Below are positions 11,276 to 20,776 of a DNA stretch of 64,000 nucleotides, in pieces (position 1 is the stretch's first letter; every line of letters begins with the position of its first letter). The position numbers and the translations under genes were made by a program. The stretch comes from Lithobates sylvaticus (Eukaryota; Chordata; Amphibia; Anura; Ranidae), in the NCBI GenBank assembly GCA_028564925.1, contig CM053030.1, forward strand, positions 266,238,199-266,302,198, given 5' to 3'. The notes beneath the pieces were generated by a model that did not search any database, had not been told where the DNA came from, and saw only the letters and a list, made by a program, of their open reading frames with translations.

Positions 11276-11628
11276 TGCATGCTGGAGAGAGGGGAGGAGA
11301 ATCGAGTTTTAAGAGGCTGCAGGAGTAGAATAGAGAGATTGATTCTTCTATGCAGCTTCCCCGCCACTCCTTCTATCCAGGTGCACAGGGAGCTTACCTT
11401 CTTTGTGATCCGATGTCTCCACCAGATCCCCTCCCGCGTCATGGTCACAGATCACCTGACCTGTAGTTTCCGCCTCCCCCATCTGACGGCGGAACGAAAC
11501 TGGCCAGCCGGTCATGGAGAGTCCAGGTGAGCGGCGCAAGGAGCAGCCCATCTGCTTTGGCCATACCAGCACATATGGCCAGTCCGGGCCTATATACATC
11601 GCAGTACATCCCCGTGTGAATGAGCCCT
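11276..11628. other. Unassigned sequence ending in a MITE-like terminus
   Basis: Contains the inverted partial copy of the minisatellite flank and ends with gtgtgaatgagccctaa, which looks like the end of a short inverted-repeat element of the kind seen at 990-1266. No gene. Confidence 0.35.
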
Positions 11629-11643
11629 AAAAAGATGTGCATT

Positions 11644-13218
11644 CCCAATTTAATGCAGGAATTCTCTATTTATGGATACGTTTCCTATTTAAAAATTAAC
11701 TACACAAAGTCTGAGACAATGAATATCACACTACCGGAGGAATTGTTAAAAATTGTACAATCCAATAGCACCTTTAAATGGGAAACATCTGCCCTGAAAT
11801 ACCTGGGCATATGGTTGACCCCGCAATTATCTCAAATCTTTGACAGAAATGTCATGCCCATACTTAAAACCATAAAACAGGATCTACTCTCCTGGCATGC
11901 AAAAAAGAACTTCTCCTGGTTTGGCAGGGCGGCCATATGTAAAATGTCAATCTTGCCTAGAATTTTGTACCTTTTTCGAACCTTGCCCATTAAAATCCCA
12001 CAAAGTTTCTTTAAAACCCTTCAAGCGATCCAATTAGATTTCATTTGGGCACACAAACGCCCAAGAATCAAGTTTGACTTGATAACCAGGGTGAAGGACA
12101 GAGGGGGAATGGGACTACCCGATTATAGGAAATATTACTATGCATCCCACATAACTAGGATCATAGATTGGCACTGCCATCAGGATATTAAGGATTGGGT
12201 CTCCCTGGAAAATGATCTAAGCCCGGTTCCCCTGAGATTTTTGCCCTGGATGTCATCGACAGGCTACCCACCAGCCCTACGGCAACACCCCCTACTTAAT
12301 GCAACCCTATCGATTTTTCATACAATTACGAAAAAATCTGAGGTTTCCACACCTTTAAGCCCACTAACTCTGATTAAAGACAATCCTGACTTTCCACCAG
12401 GAATAGGGAATCACTCACTGCAAAAACAGGACACAGATTCACCCTTGCTTACAAAGCATTGTTTTGAAAATAACCTAAGCAAAGACTATAACGAACTAAC
12501 GGTAGATAATCATACTCAGAGACTATCGCTCTGGACGTACTTCCAGATTTGTAGTTATGTCAACAACACCCGCCACAAGGCACATTTTATTAGACAGCTG
12601 ACAGAGATGGAATCAGTGTGCCTGGAGGGAGCTTCAATCCACAAAGCCACTTCTCTAGCTTATTCATAGTTGCAAATCTCAAAACCACAAACCTTGGACA
12701 GATTTCGGAAGAGCTCAACATGGAGCTAACGGATAGACAATGGCAAAAGGCATGCATACTCACCCACAAATGTTCCTTGAGTACCAGAATGCAGGAAACA
12801 GCATATAAATTACCCCCAAGATTCAGAACTTTGTTGGCGATGTAGGCAAGAAGAAGGCACAATTCTTCATATATGGTGGCAGTGTCACCTAATAGCTCCA
12901 TTTTTGTCAGAGGTGATAAAAACCATACGCCATATTACAGGAACTTCACTGAAGCTCGATGCGGCTTGTTGTCTACTCCATGTCAATAACTTTCCACTCT
13001 CAAAATACAAGAAGTCTCTGTCTAAACATCTACTAAACACAGCCAAATCACTTATACCATTGTATTGGAAATCTACCACTGTACCCTCCATCAAGGAGTG
13101 GATCCACAAGATTGTGGACATACGTGACATTGAGGAGACACTGGCACAATCCAGTGATGCGGCTGAAAGGTATCATCAAACATGGTCTCCCTGGATCGCC
13201 TTTAGATTCTCACGATAA
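11644..13218 (+). pseudogene. LINE ORF2 C-terminal part (RT thumb to zinc-knuckle region)
   Basis: The longest stretch runs to a stop at 12669. It begins inside the palm/thumb of the RT (YLKINYTKSETM, then ALKYLGIWL) and continues through 'LPRILYLFRTLPIKIP' and 'GGMGLPDYRKYYYA', all characteristic of L1-clade ORF2 proteins downstream of the catalytic YADD, which is missing by truncation. The coding sense resumes in other frames at 12618-12845 and 12846-13218, where CRQEEGTILHIWWQC gives the CCHC-like knuckle near the C-terminus. At least two frameshifts separate these parts. The product would be inactive. Confidence 0.88.
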
Positions 13219-13880
13219 TATGAGAAACTTAGATCACCTGCGACTGATTGAAGAATCACATGCCACTATCCTAAAAGGGAAGCAGGACTGTACCTGCTCA
13301 CTACATAGATCTGTACTTAGTCTTGAGCATTAAGGCAATACAAATTAGGAGGGGAAAGTCCACTTACTCATACGCACAGGAAGATTTCCCCAATTAAATG
13401 TCCAACAACAACCTGATTGTGCCAACTTCAAAGGATAAGGCCATGACTGATACTTCCAATTCGGAGGTATTCGTATAATGTTGCTACAGTAGATAGCTAC
13501 CTGTCTCTTGTCTATATTCCTTTCTATTTTCTCATTTCCAACTTTTATTTCACCCTCCTCATCTACTACTCTCTAAATCTGTATTTTCTCTTCCAATACT
13601 CGCCTTGCATACAATACCAAAATAGAAGGTAATTACATTGAGGTAATTATAAAAAATACAATATGTGTCACGGAAACTAAGCTCCAAAAAAAAAAGCTTC
13701 TACTGCTAAGTTTATAAATATGTATGAGTTTGTTCCTGGTTTAAGATATACATATTTTTGTTTTTTTTCTGCTGGTTGTGTGCAGTATGGACCAGACAAT
13801 GTTACACTTGTATTTATGTTAAAAGTGATCACATGTACCATGCATTACCAGCAATAAACTTTTGAATATAAAAAAAAAAA
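11644..13880 (+). mobile_element. 5'-truncated L1-type LINE with 15-bp target duplication
   Basis: The element is bracketed by the direct repeat aaaaagatgtgcatt at 11629-11643 and 13881-13895. It ends in an A-run (13869-13885) that merges with the repeat. Coding content is the end of the reverse transcriptase through the C-terminal Cys/His region, followed by about 650 bp of 3' UTR. Loss of the whole 5' part, a poly(A) tail and a target duplication are the usual outcome of L1-type target-primed reverse transcription. The insertion is fairly young, since the target duplication is still exact. Confidence 0.9.
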
Positions 13881-13944
13881 AAAAAGATGTGCATTGCAAT
13901 CTGGTTATTCTCTCCCTCGTGAATTGCAGCCTTGACAACAAAGG

Positions 13945-14700
13945 CTCCAAAGTTATGTTGCACAAATGTATGCTGTTTCCACCTTCAGTGTAAAAACATA
14001 GGCACTGATATACAATTTCCTGGTGTAAAATGCCTGTCTGCTGTATTCTTACAAAATACACATCTTCTTTTTTTTCTATATCACTACTGAACCACTTGGA
14101 AATTGCAGCATGTTCAAAAATGCTTTCTAACTGTGATGCAAACCGGTATGCTATTTCCATCATTAGTATCCAAAAAACACAATTTTCTTTCCTTATGAAA
14201 GCTACATACCTACTCAGTCTCTCAAAAAGTGCATCTTGTCCAAACAAGCTTTTTAGCTGTGGTGCATACTTGTATATTAGTTTTATCAGTGTCCAGAAAA
14301 ACACAATTTTTTTAATAGGTGCTAAATGCCTGTTTGATCTATCAGAAATTGTGGTCTGCTCACAAATACTTCCCGGCTGTGCTGCAATCCTGTATGTTAT
14401 TTCTATCAACAACATCCAAAAAAGACACAATTTTACTTTTTTCTCACAGAAGCTACATGCCTGCTCAATTGCTCAGAAATTGTGGCCTGTTCAAACAGAC
14501 TCCCTAGGTGTGGTGCAAACCTATATGCTATTTTCATTATCGGGGTCCAAAAGAAGACAGTTTTTTTTTGTTGTTGCAAAGATGCTAATTGCCTGCTCAA
14601 TCTGTCAGAAATTGCAGCCTATTCAAACAGCCTTTCTAGCTGTGGTGCAAACATGTAAACTGTTTTAATCTTCAGTGTCCAAAAAAAGATACACATTTTT
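13945..14700. repeat. Tandem array, ~124-134-bp unit, about six copies
   Basis: The phrase tgtggtgcaaac (and variants) recurs at about 13955, 14128, 14253, 14377, 14505 and 14639. Each is followed by a 'tatgctatttycatc' block, 'gtccaaaaa', a T-run and 'cagaaattg..gcctgctcaa'. Long frames stay open across the array on both strands (212 codons at 14030-14668 plus, 203 codons at 13819-14430 minus), but their products are the array's own repeats and have no domain. I regard it as a degenerate satellite-like repeat. Confidence 0.75.
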
Positions 14701-14872
14701 TTTCTTCAATGAAACAAGAAAAGCCGCTCCAGGTGAGTGAGTCTCTGGTTAATCCCCACACACACTAGTCAGGTGCTAGGCCAGCTCGCATTCTGTGTAA
14801 CATAAGAAAATATTTCCAGATGGCTGCACTTCCAAAAATCTTTTTATGGAAGCTTCATATGGCAAGCGTTCA

Positions 14873-15274
14873 ATCATAAAAATGGGTAAGATCCCACTCA
14901 AAATTTAACCCATTGGATATACGTGTTCTCAAATGGATAAAAAAGACCTCCCGCTTGCACAGCAACCTAAAGACATCACCTCCCCTAGGTGGTCTTTTAA
15001 CGCTTTCAATCTCCTGCATTTGTAGAGCTGCGAGATCAACACCATGTGATTGATTAAAATGATTAGCAACATTTGCAGAGTTGTTCTTCTGTATATCATG
15101 CACATGATCATGGAGGCGATCCAGCAATCTCCTTGTTGTTCTGCCCACATATTGTATGTGGCAGATTTTACATGTAATCAAGTATATCAAATATTTGGTG
15201 TTACAGTTTATAAAATCCTTGACACTGTAATTTCTGCCATTAACTGTAGACTTAAATCCTTCTCCCTTAATCAA
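14873..15274 (-). pseudogene. PLE GIY-YIG endonuclease domain
   Basis: The minus-strand frame of about 134 residues contains YLIYLITCKICHIQYVGRTT, the GIY-YIG signature in the extended form typical of Penelope-like elements, with the conserved upstream Cys-x2-Cys-like spacing. It is followed by RLLDRLHDHVHDI, NVANHFNQSH and a C-terminal VFFIHLRTRISNGLN block. In PLEs this domain nicks target DNA and is fused to the C-terminus of the reverse transcriptase. Here it is the best preserved part. The start methionine is not meaningful because the domain is internal to a larger polyprotein. Confidence 0.9.
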
Positions 15275-15609
15275 ACGTGGACAACAAGGGCAATCTTTTG
15301 TGCCACATTTGTAGTTCCCCTTAAAATTAAGTCAAGTAGTTCCCCGCTTAATACTAGATGTAAAATAGCTGGGGTATAAGGAGTTGCCTAGAGAGGGCGC
15401 ACGTCGAGAAACTATTGTAGCCCCACCGGAGAGTATTTAGGTGTACACACTGTCATTATATAAAATTGGTAAATGGTGTTCAACAATATTTTTAATCTTT
15501 CTAAACTCCATACTGAATGGAGTGGAGAACACGGGTGACCCTTGCTTTTTAACGTCATGCCTAATAAATTACTCCTCTCAGTTTTTCTAGCTATATTAAT
15601 AGTCCTATT

Positions 15610-15945
15610 GACTGAACCTTAAGGGTAACCCCGCTTTAAAAAACGATTCCTCATATTAAGAGTCTCCCTCTCAAAATCAGCATCCCTGCTACATATCTTT
15701 TGTAAACGTAAAAATTGGCCTACAGGAATGCCTCTAATGGTATGTGCAGGATGACCTGAATCTGCCCTCATTATACTGTTTCCAGACAAGGGCTTCCTGT
15801 AAAGGTTAGTGACAACACGACCCTTACAGCCTTCCAAGGTTACATCTAGAAAATCGATAGAGCATCTATCCATTTGTCCAGTGAAACTGAGATTTAAAGA
15901 ATTATTATTAAAATATGACCAAAAATGATTGATGACGCAGTATAT
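15610..15945 (-). pseudogene. PLE reverse transcriptase, C-terminal part
   Basis: Minus-strand coding sense gives SIDFLDVTLEG, NLYRKPLSGNSIMRADSGHP, 'IRGIPVGQFLRLQKIC' and RFLKRGYP. This succession (FLD, YRKPT-like, NSILHA-like, GQFLRLRRIC-like, RGYP) is diagnostic of the segment downstream of the catalytic centre in Penelope-type RTs. The catalytic palm is not present. About 330 bp of linker separates it from the GIY-YIG domain, as in intact PLEs. Confidence 0.88.
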
Positions 15946-16112
15946 AGTTGATTATGGTGACTAGTTCCAGTAAGTAATGACTAAGCACTAACATTTGCGC
16001 GAAACGCGTCTACCTCTTTGTCCCCTGCTCCATCTGTCAACCACTTGTCATATGGAGCTTCAATAAAAGGATTTTTGGAAGTGCAGCCGTCCGGAATTAT
16101 TTCCTTATATAA

Positions 16113-17224
16113 TTTTTTTTCTTGTTTAAATATTTTATTAAAGAAAACACAGCGTTGTACAGGCTTTAATAAAGCATGTATGAAATTACAATTTGGTACT
16201 GTTGTCAGAATAAACATATTTTGCAGGTTTCATGAGGTATACATTTGGTGATACAACAGGATAGGCGATATCATAGAGTACATTAAAACAAACGTGACCT
16301 ACATGGGTTCCCCATCATACAGGAAAGGGAAAATACACAAAATCTCTGATGTGCTACTTGGAGTGACTGATAAAAATTCTTGTAGCGGTAAATAAAAAAA
16401 AATACAAAGTAATATAATAGTAAAGTAAACAATAGAGTAAGAAAAGAGGAAAACGAGCAGGAAGGAGAAAGAAATAGTGGTTAGGGTTCCAACAATGATT
16501 GGTCAAAATTAGATGGCAAATATTTATCAACCCATGGAGGGCAGATTTTTAAATGCTTTGGTACACAGTTCAGCAGTGTGGCCTAAACTTTGCTATGTAT
16601 CATCAATTAGGTTATCCTGTGTTTCGTTTCAAGAGTGCATAATGAGGGGTTTTTCCAAGCTTTGGCAATGGTCTGCTTGGAGGCAGTGGTTACTTACAAG
16701 AGAAGTTTGAATTGTGCAGATATCTTATCTTTGGGGCATTTGTTTAAAAGTGTTATGGTTGGGTCAGGTTGAATTCAGGTATTCAGTAACACAGAAAGCA
16801 TGCTAAATACTTCAGTCTAGAATGGAGAATAACGGACAGGTCCACCATATGGCAGCTGCGTTCCCACATCTGGCCAGCCCCTGAAAAAATTTAAGGGGTA
16901 CAATGGCAATATTTTAGCATTTCTAGCACTAGAAACTAAATACCATCTAGTTAAGACTTTTAAATTTGTTTCCAGCGCCAGTATATTAGATGATTTAGTG
17001 GATTGCCAGGTTTCTGTCCATTCCTAAGGCTCCAGCTGGATGTCAATATCAGTGGGTCAAGGGGAGGCGTAAGCTGATAGCCCTGAATTGGGTATGGAGA
17101 TCACCTGCCTGTCTATGTAGAATGCCTATGTAGAATAAAGCCTACCTGATCTTTTTGAACTAGAGAACCTATAATTGGATTCAAGCGAAATGTGAGAATT
17201 GTAGCTAAAATCTTAACGTCTAAG
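16113..17224 (-). mobile_element. LINE B, 3' segment (old L1-type LINE)
   Basis: Reading the minus strand, the right edge encodes LFNLDVKILATILTFRL and KDQVGFI (RT fingers region; its first codons continue across the LINE A insertion at 25612). Then, after an internal loss, 'KVLTRWYLV' and a degenerate Cys/His region (about 16990-16840) appear, followed by a 3' UTR ending in an A-tail (T-run at 16114-16121). The palm with the YADD motif is absent. It served as the target of LINE A, whose target duplication (ttaacgtctaag, 17213-17224) lies within the RT codons. Confidence 0.7.
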
Positions 17225-17306
17225 TTTTTTTTTTAACAGAAACATATTTATTGATCACCAGAAAAGGAGAAGATTATAGGTACAATACAACAGTGCATCA
17301 TACATT

Positions 17307-18770
17307 GTCTCGTTGTCCCCGGGAGCTGCGACGCACACCGCGTCCTCCCCCTCCTCCCTCCTATTGCTGGGGAGCGGGGCAGGTCTCGCTGTGGGTCGAC
17401 GCCACACCCACACGTCGAGTGAGTGACGTCATTTATGACGCCGCATCACCGACGTGTTTGCCTACTCTGCGTACTCCATGAGGGAGGTATTGGCGCCAAA
17501 ACGCTGAGCACACATTGTTGCTCGGGCGGCGGCACAGCTCCTCCCTTACTACGCTGTGTGACGTTGCCGGTCATCATTGGTCCACGGCTGGTACTTATAC
17601 CATACACACACTCAGATCACACTTTAATTTCACTCACTCGTTACAGATATTGCTGCACTTCACTGGACTCCCCTCAACACACCCTTACAGGTACCCCCAC
17701 ATTATTAATTTCACCTAAAACTTTTTTTCTTTTCCCACCCGGGTCTTTTCACTTTAGAGTCACATTTATTATCTGATTACACCTTGTTTAATTTTTGGTA
17801 ATTTTTCCTTTTCACACTCATCTGGGTGCTTTTTTACAGCTCACTAATTGGGCAACTAATTTACTATTTCAATATTGAATTCCATAGACATTCTGGGGAA
17901 TCAGATATCATGCAACACGCACAATATTAAACACCCATCTCCCAGCTGCATACTGGCCATTTCTGTTTGTGTGTAACTTGGTTGCCGGTGCCACCGCCCG
18001 TGCCTTTGATGTTACCGTCTCAGCTCCCGTGGACAACGTTTTTCAAAGTGTTCTCTACTATTGATACTACCAACCAGTCCTATTTACATACTACAGATAG
18101 GTGAGAGTGCTTGGGACCTTTTATGCTCCCCCTCCTTCTTCTGTGTTTTATATCTCTTTTTTAACATGATACAATCTTTGGCATTTCTTTTATAGATATC
18201 CCCCAAACTATGCATCTGCTCCTGATGAGTGGTAATGTAACCACGAAACGCGTAGAGCTTATCTACGATGCTACGTCACAGTTTCTATATTTACCGTTTG
18301 TACCAGAATACATCTCTACTATAACGAACCAATTCCTTATTACTAATATGTCTATATGATACCATTGCAATGCGGTCTACATGCCCTAGGTCTATCATTA
18401 TTTTTCAATCATGTTGAGATATTTGTTCCAAATCATGAACTGTTCAGACTTTATCCATCGAGATCTAATATTATACTGTATCATTTTACCTATTTGATAC
18501 CTTTATTATTTCTACCCAACTATGTTGAGATAATTGTCATTTACTATGAACTGTTCAGATTTTACTCATTGAGACCTATTACCATACCGTACCATGTTCA
18601 TTGACTTGTTACTCTATTTTCAATGCTGTATCATGTTCATTGACTTGTTACTTGATTTTTGATGTGCATGTTCACCCTTTGTAATAAATAATTATATTTA
18701 TTTTAATTGGTTCAGTTCTGAGTTAGTAATGTGCTTCACACAAAGTCCCACAAACTGTTCTCTTTTGTTC
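17307..18770 (+). repeat. Terminal-repeat copy 1 of the hammerhead-bearing element
   Basis: The 5' 300 bp are GC- and CpG-rich (gacgcacaccgcgtcc, tgacgtcatttatgacg), followed by a TATA-like ggtacttatacc at about 17590. This is a plausible promoter region, as PLE terminal repeats are known to hold one. The rest is A/T-rich, and the hammerhead lies at 18218-18258. Confidence 0.85.
18218..18258 (+). ncRNA. Minimal hammerhead ribozyme, copy 1
   Basis: Stem I GCUC (18218-18221) pairs with GAGC (18255-18258). The core CUGAUGA is at 18222-18228. Stem II is GUGGU/ACCAC with the 6-nt loop AAUGUA. The second core box GAAA is at 18245-18248, then CGCGUA. All invariant core positions are present. A15.1 to U16.1 gives the self-complementary ACGCGU, which has no room for a loop, so stem III would form between two molecules or tandem units, as described for short-stem-III hammerheads of PLEs. 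Predicted cleavage is after A18254. A local hairpin (cgtaga/tctacg) may compete. Confidence 0.88.
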
Positions 18771-18988
18771 AAATTATCGGGGATGGAGGTATATAATTTA
18801 TTATTGCCTCATATAAAGTCCCAGCCTGGCTCTAGCTCAGTCTTAGCCCATGTTTTTCTCATGTTATCGGGGATGGAAGCACATCACTAAACCATTATAC
18901 TTGTTTTTAATCATAATCTGTGACTTATCTCTGCCAAGACGTTTCTTTTGTATTTAGGGACTAGCTCTGCTAGGTGGGGCTAGGCTTT
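18771..18988 (+). other. Spacer between the two terminal-repeat copies
   Basis: The 218 bp occur only once. The phrase 'ttatcggggatgga' occurs twice inside it (about 18775 and 18865), so the spacer has its own short ~90-bp duplication with 'agtcccagcc'/'tcttagccca' between. No gene. It would be part of the 1682-nt RNA unit between the two ribozymes. Confidence 0.7.
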
Positions 18989-20452
18989 GTCTCGTTGTCC
19001 CCGGGAGCTGCGACGCACACCGCGTCCTCCCCCTCCTCCCTCCTATTGCTGGGGAGCGGGGCAGGTCTCGCTGTGGGTCGACGCCACACCCACACGTCGA
19101 GTGAGTGACGTCATTTATGACGCCGCATCACCGACGTGTTTGCCTACTCTGCGTACTCCATGAGGGAGGTATTGGCGCCAAAACGCTGAGCACACATTGT
19201 TGCTCGGGCGGCGGCACAGCTCCTCCCTTACTACGCTGTGTGACGTTGCCGGTCATCATTGGTCCACGGCTGGTACTTATACCATACACACACTCAAATC
19301 ACACTTTAATTTCACTCACTCGTTACAGATATTGCTGCACTTCACTGGACTCCCCTCAACACACCCTTACAGGTACCCCCACATTATTAATTTCACCTAA
19401 AACTTTTTTTCTTTTCCCACCCGGGTCTTTTCACTTTAGAGTCACATTTATTATCTGATTACACCTTGTTTAATTTTTGGTAATTTTTCCTTTTCACACT
19501 CATCTGGGTGCTTTTTTACAGCTCACTAATTGGGCAACTAATTTACTATTTCAATATTGAATTCCATAGACATTCTGGGGAATCAGATATCATGCAACAC
19601 GCACAATATTAAACACCCATCTCCCAGCTGCATACTGGCCATTTCTGTTTGTGTGTAACTTGGTTGCCGGTGCCACCGCCCGTGCCTTTGATGTTACCGT
19701 CTCAGCTCCCGTGGACAACGTTTTTCAAAGTGTTCTCTACTATTGATACTACCAACCAGTCCTATTTACATACTACAGATAGGTGAGAGTGCTTGGGACC
19801 TTTTATGCTCCTCCTCCTTCTTCTGTGTTTTATATCTCTTTTTTAACATGATACAATCTTTGGCATTTCTTTTATAGATATCCCCCAAACTATGCATCTG
19901 CTCCTGATGAGTGGTAATGTAACCACGAAACGCGTAGAGCTTATCTACGATGCTACGTCACAGTTTCTATATTTACCGTTTGTGCCAGAATACATCTCTA
20001 CTATAACAAACCAATTCCTTATTACTAATATGTCTATATGATACCATTGCAATGCGGTCTACATGCCCTAGGTCTATCATTATTTTTCAATCATGTTGAG
20101 ATATTTGTTCCAAATCATGAACTGTTCAGACTTTATCCATCGAGATCTAATATTATACTGTATCATTTTACCTATTTGATACCTTTATTATTTCTACCCA
20201 ACTATGTTGAGATAATTGTCATTTACTATGAACTGTTCAGATTTTACTCATTGAGACCTATTACCATACCGTACCATGTTCATTGACTTGTTACTCTATT
20301 TTCAATGCTGTATCATGTTCATTGACTTGTTACTTGATTTTTGATGTGCATGTTCACCCTTTGTAATAAATAATTATATTTATTTTAATTGGTTCAGTTC
20401 TGAGTTAGTAATGTGCTTCACACAAAGTCCCACAAACTGTTCTCTTTTGTTC
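18989..20452 (+). repeat. Terminal-repeat copy 2 of the hammerhead-bearing element
   Basis: Colinear with copy 1 throughout. It includes the GC-rich start, the TATA-like segment and the ribozyme at 19900-19940. It ends exactly where the downstream target duplication begins. Confidence 0.85.
19900..19940 (+). ncRNA. Minimal hammerhead ribozyme, copy 2
   Basis: Identical in sequence to the copy 1,682 bp upstream, with the same stems and intact core boxes (CUGAUGA, GAAA). Cleavage at both sites of a through-transcript would release a unit-length RNA that could be circularised. Confidence 0.88.
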
Positions 20453-20639
20453 GCATCATACATTATGTTACAAGTTCAAAAACAGTTGGTGTACATTCAC
20501 TCTCTCTTATTCAGCATAAATTCTTAGCCTAGATCATCCCAGACATTCAATGGAAAAAATAATCCAATAAAACATACTTGGCAGTTATTTAACGAGTGTT
20601 CATCACATCAGTCAAATCTAATACATAATGGTACCCTAT

Positions 20640-20641
<2 letters not shown>

Positions 20642-20675
<34 letters not shown>
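20642..20675 (+). repeat. Poly(G) tract, 34 bases
   Basis: Uninterrupted G run in the 3' UTR of LINE A (a C-run in the LINE's sense). The length is exceptional, and the exact count may be affected by sequencing or assembly. Confidence 0.85.
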
Positions 20676-20676
<1 letters not shown>

Positions 20677-20776
20677 AGGAAAGGGTGATGAGGAGAGCAA
20701 ACAAAGGATGCCAAATGGAGAGGGAGGGAGGGAAAACCAAAGTAATCATTAACTCTCTTCACTCCCAAGATATATC

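Larger units (their letters stand above)
14797..16110 (-). mobile_element. Penelope-like element 1, partial, with inverted terminal repeats
   Basis: Terminal sequences at about 14797-14870 and 16032-16108 are inverted copies of each other (shared core ggctgcacttccaaaaat, then gaagctccatatg-type). Between them, on the minus strand, lie the end of a PLE-type reverse transcriptase and a GIY-YIG endonuclease. PLEs are known to carry terminal repeats in either direct or inverted order. The motif gcgaaacgcgtc at 15997-16010 is the 3' part of a hammerhead-like core, found in PLE terminal repeats. The element is 5'-truncated and broken. It abuts the 3' end of LINE B. Confidence 0.82.
17307..20452 (+). 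mobile_element. Hammerhead-bearing PLE-type insertion: two 1464-bp direct repeats and a 218-bp spacer
   Basis: Copies at 17307-18770 and 18989-20452 align without any net gap (constant offset of 1682) and differ at about four positions in the parts I compared, for example near 17611, 18131, 18303 and 18326. A 12-bp target duplication, gcatcatacatt, lies at 17295-17306 and 20453-20464, so the whole block is one insertion into the 3' UTR of LINE A. Each copy holds a hammerhead ribozyme. The copies contain identical 117- and 82-codon frames without recognisable domains, probably chance. No RT is present, so it is non-autonomous, either paired PLE terminal repeats or a large retrozyme. The near identity implies a very recent insertion. 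Confidence 0.85.

Noticed and set aside
14030-14668. 212-codon plus-strand frame
   Set aside because: It follows a degenerate tandem array and has no domain. Reported only as a repeat to test.
17423-17776. 117-codon frame, repeated identically at 19105-19458
   Set aside because: The identity is due to duplication of the terminal repeat. Composition and lack of any motif do not support a protein.
17307-20452. Assembly duplication as the explanation of the 1.68-kb repeat
   Set aside because: The copies differ at several positions, the spacer is unique and a 12-bp target duplication flanks the pair, so a real insertion is favoured. Long reads would settle it.
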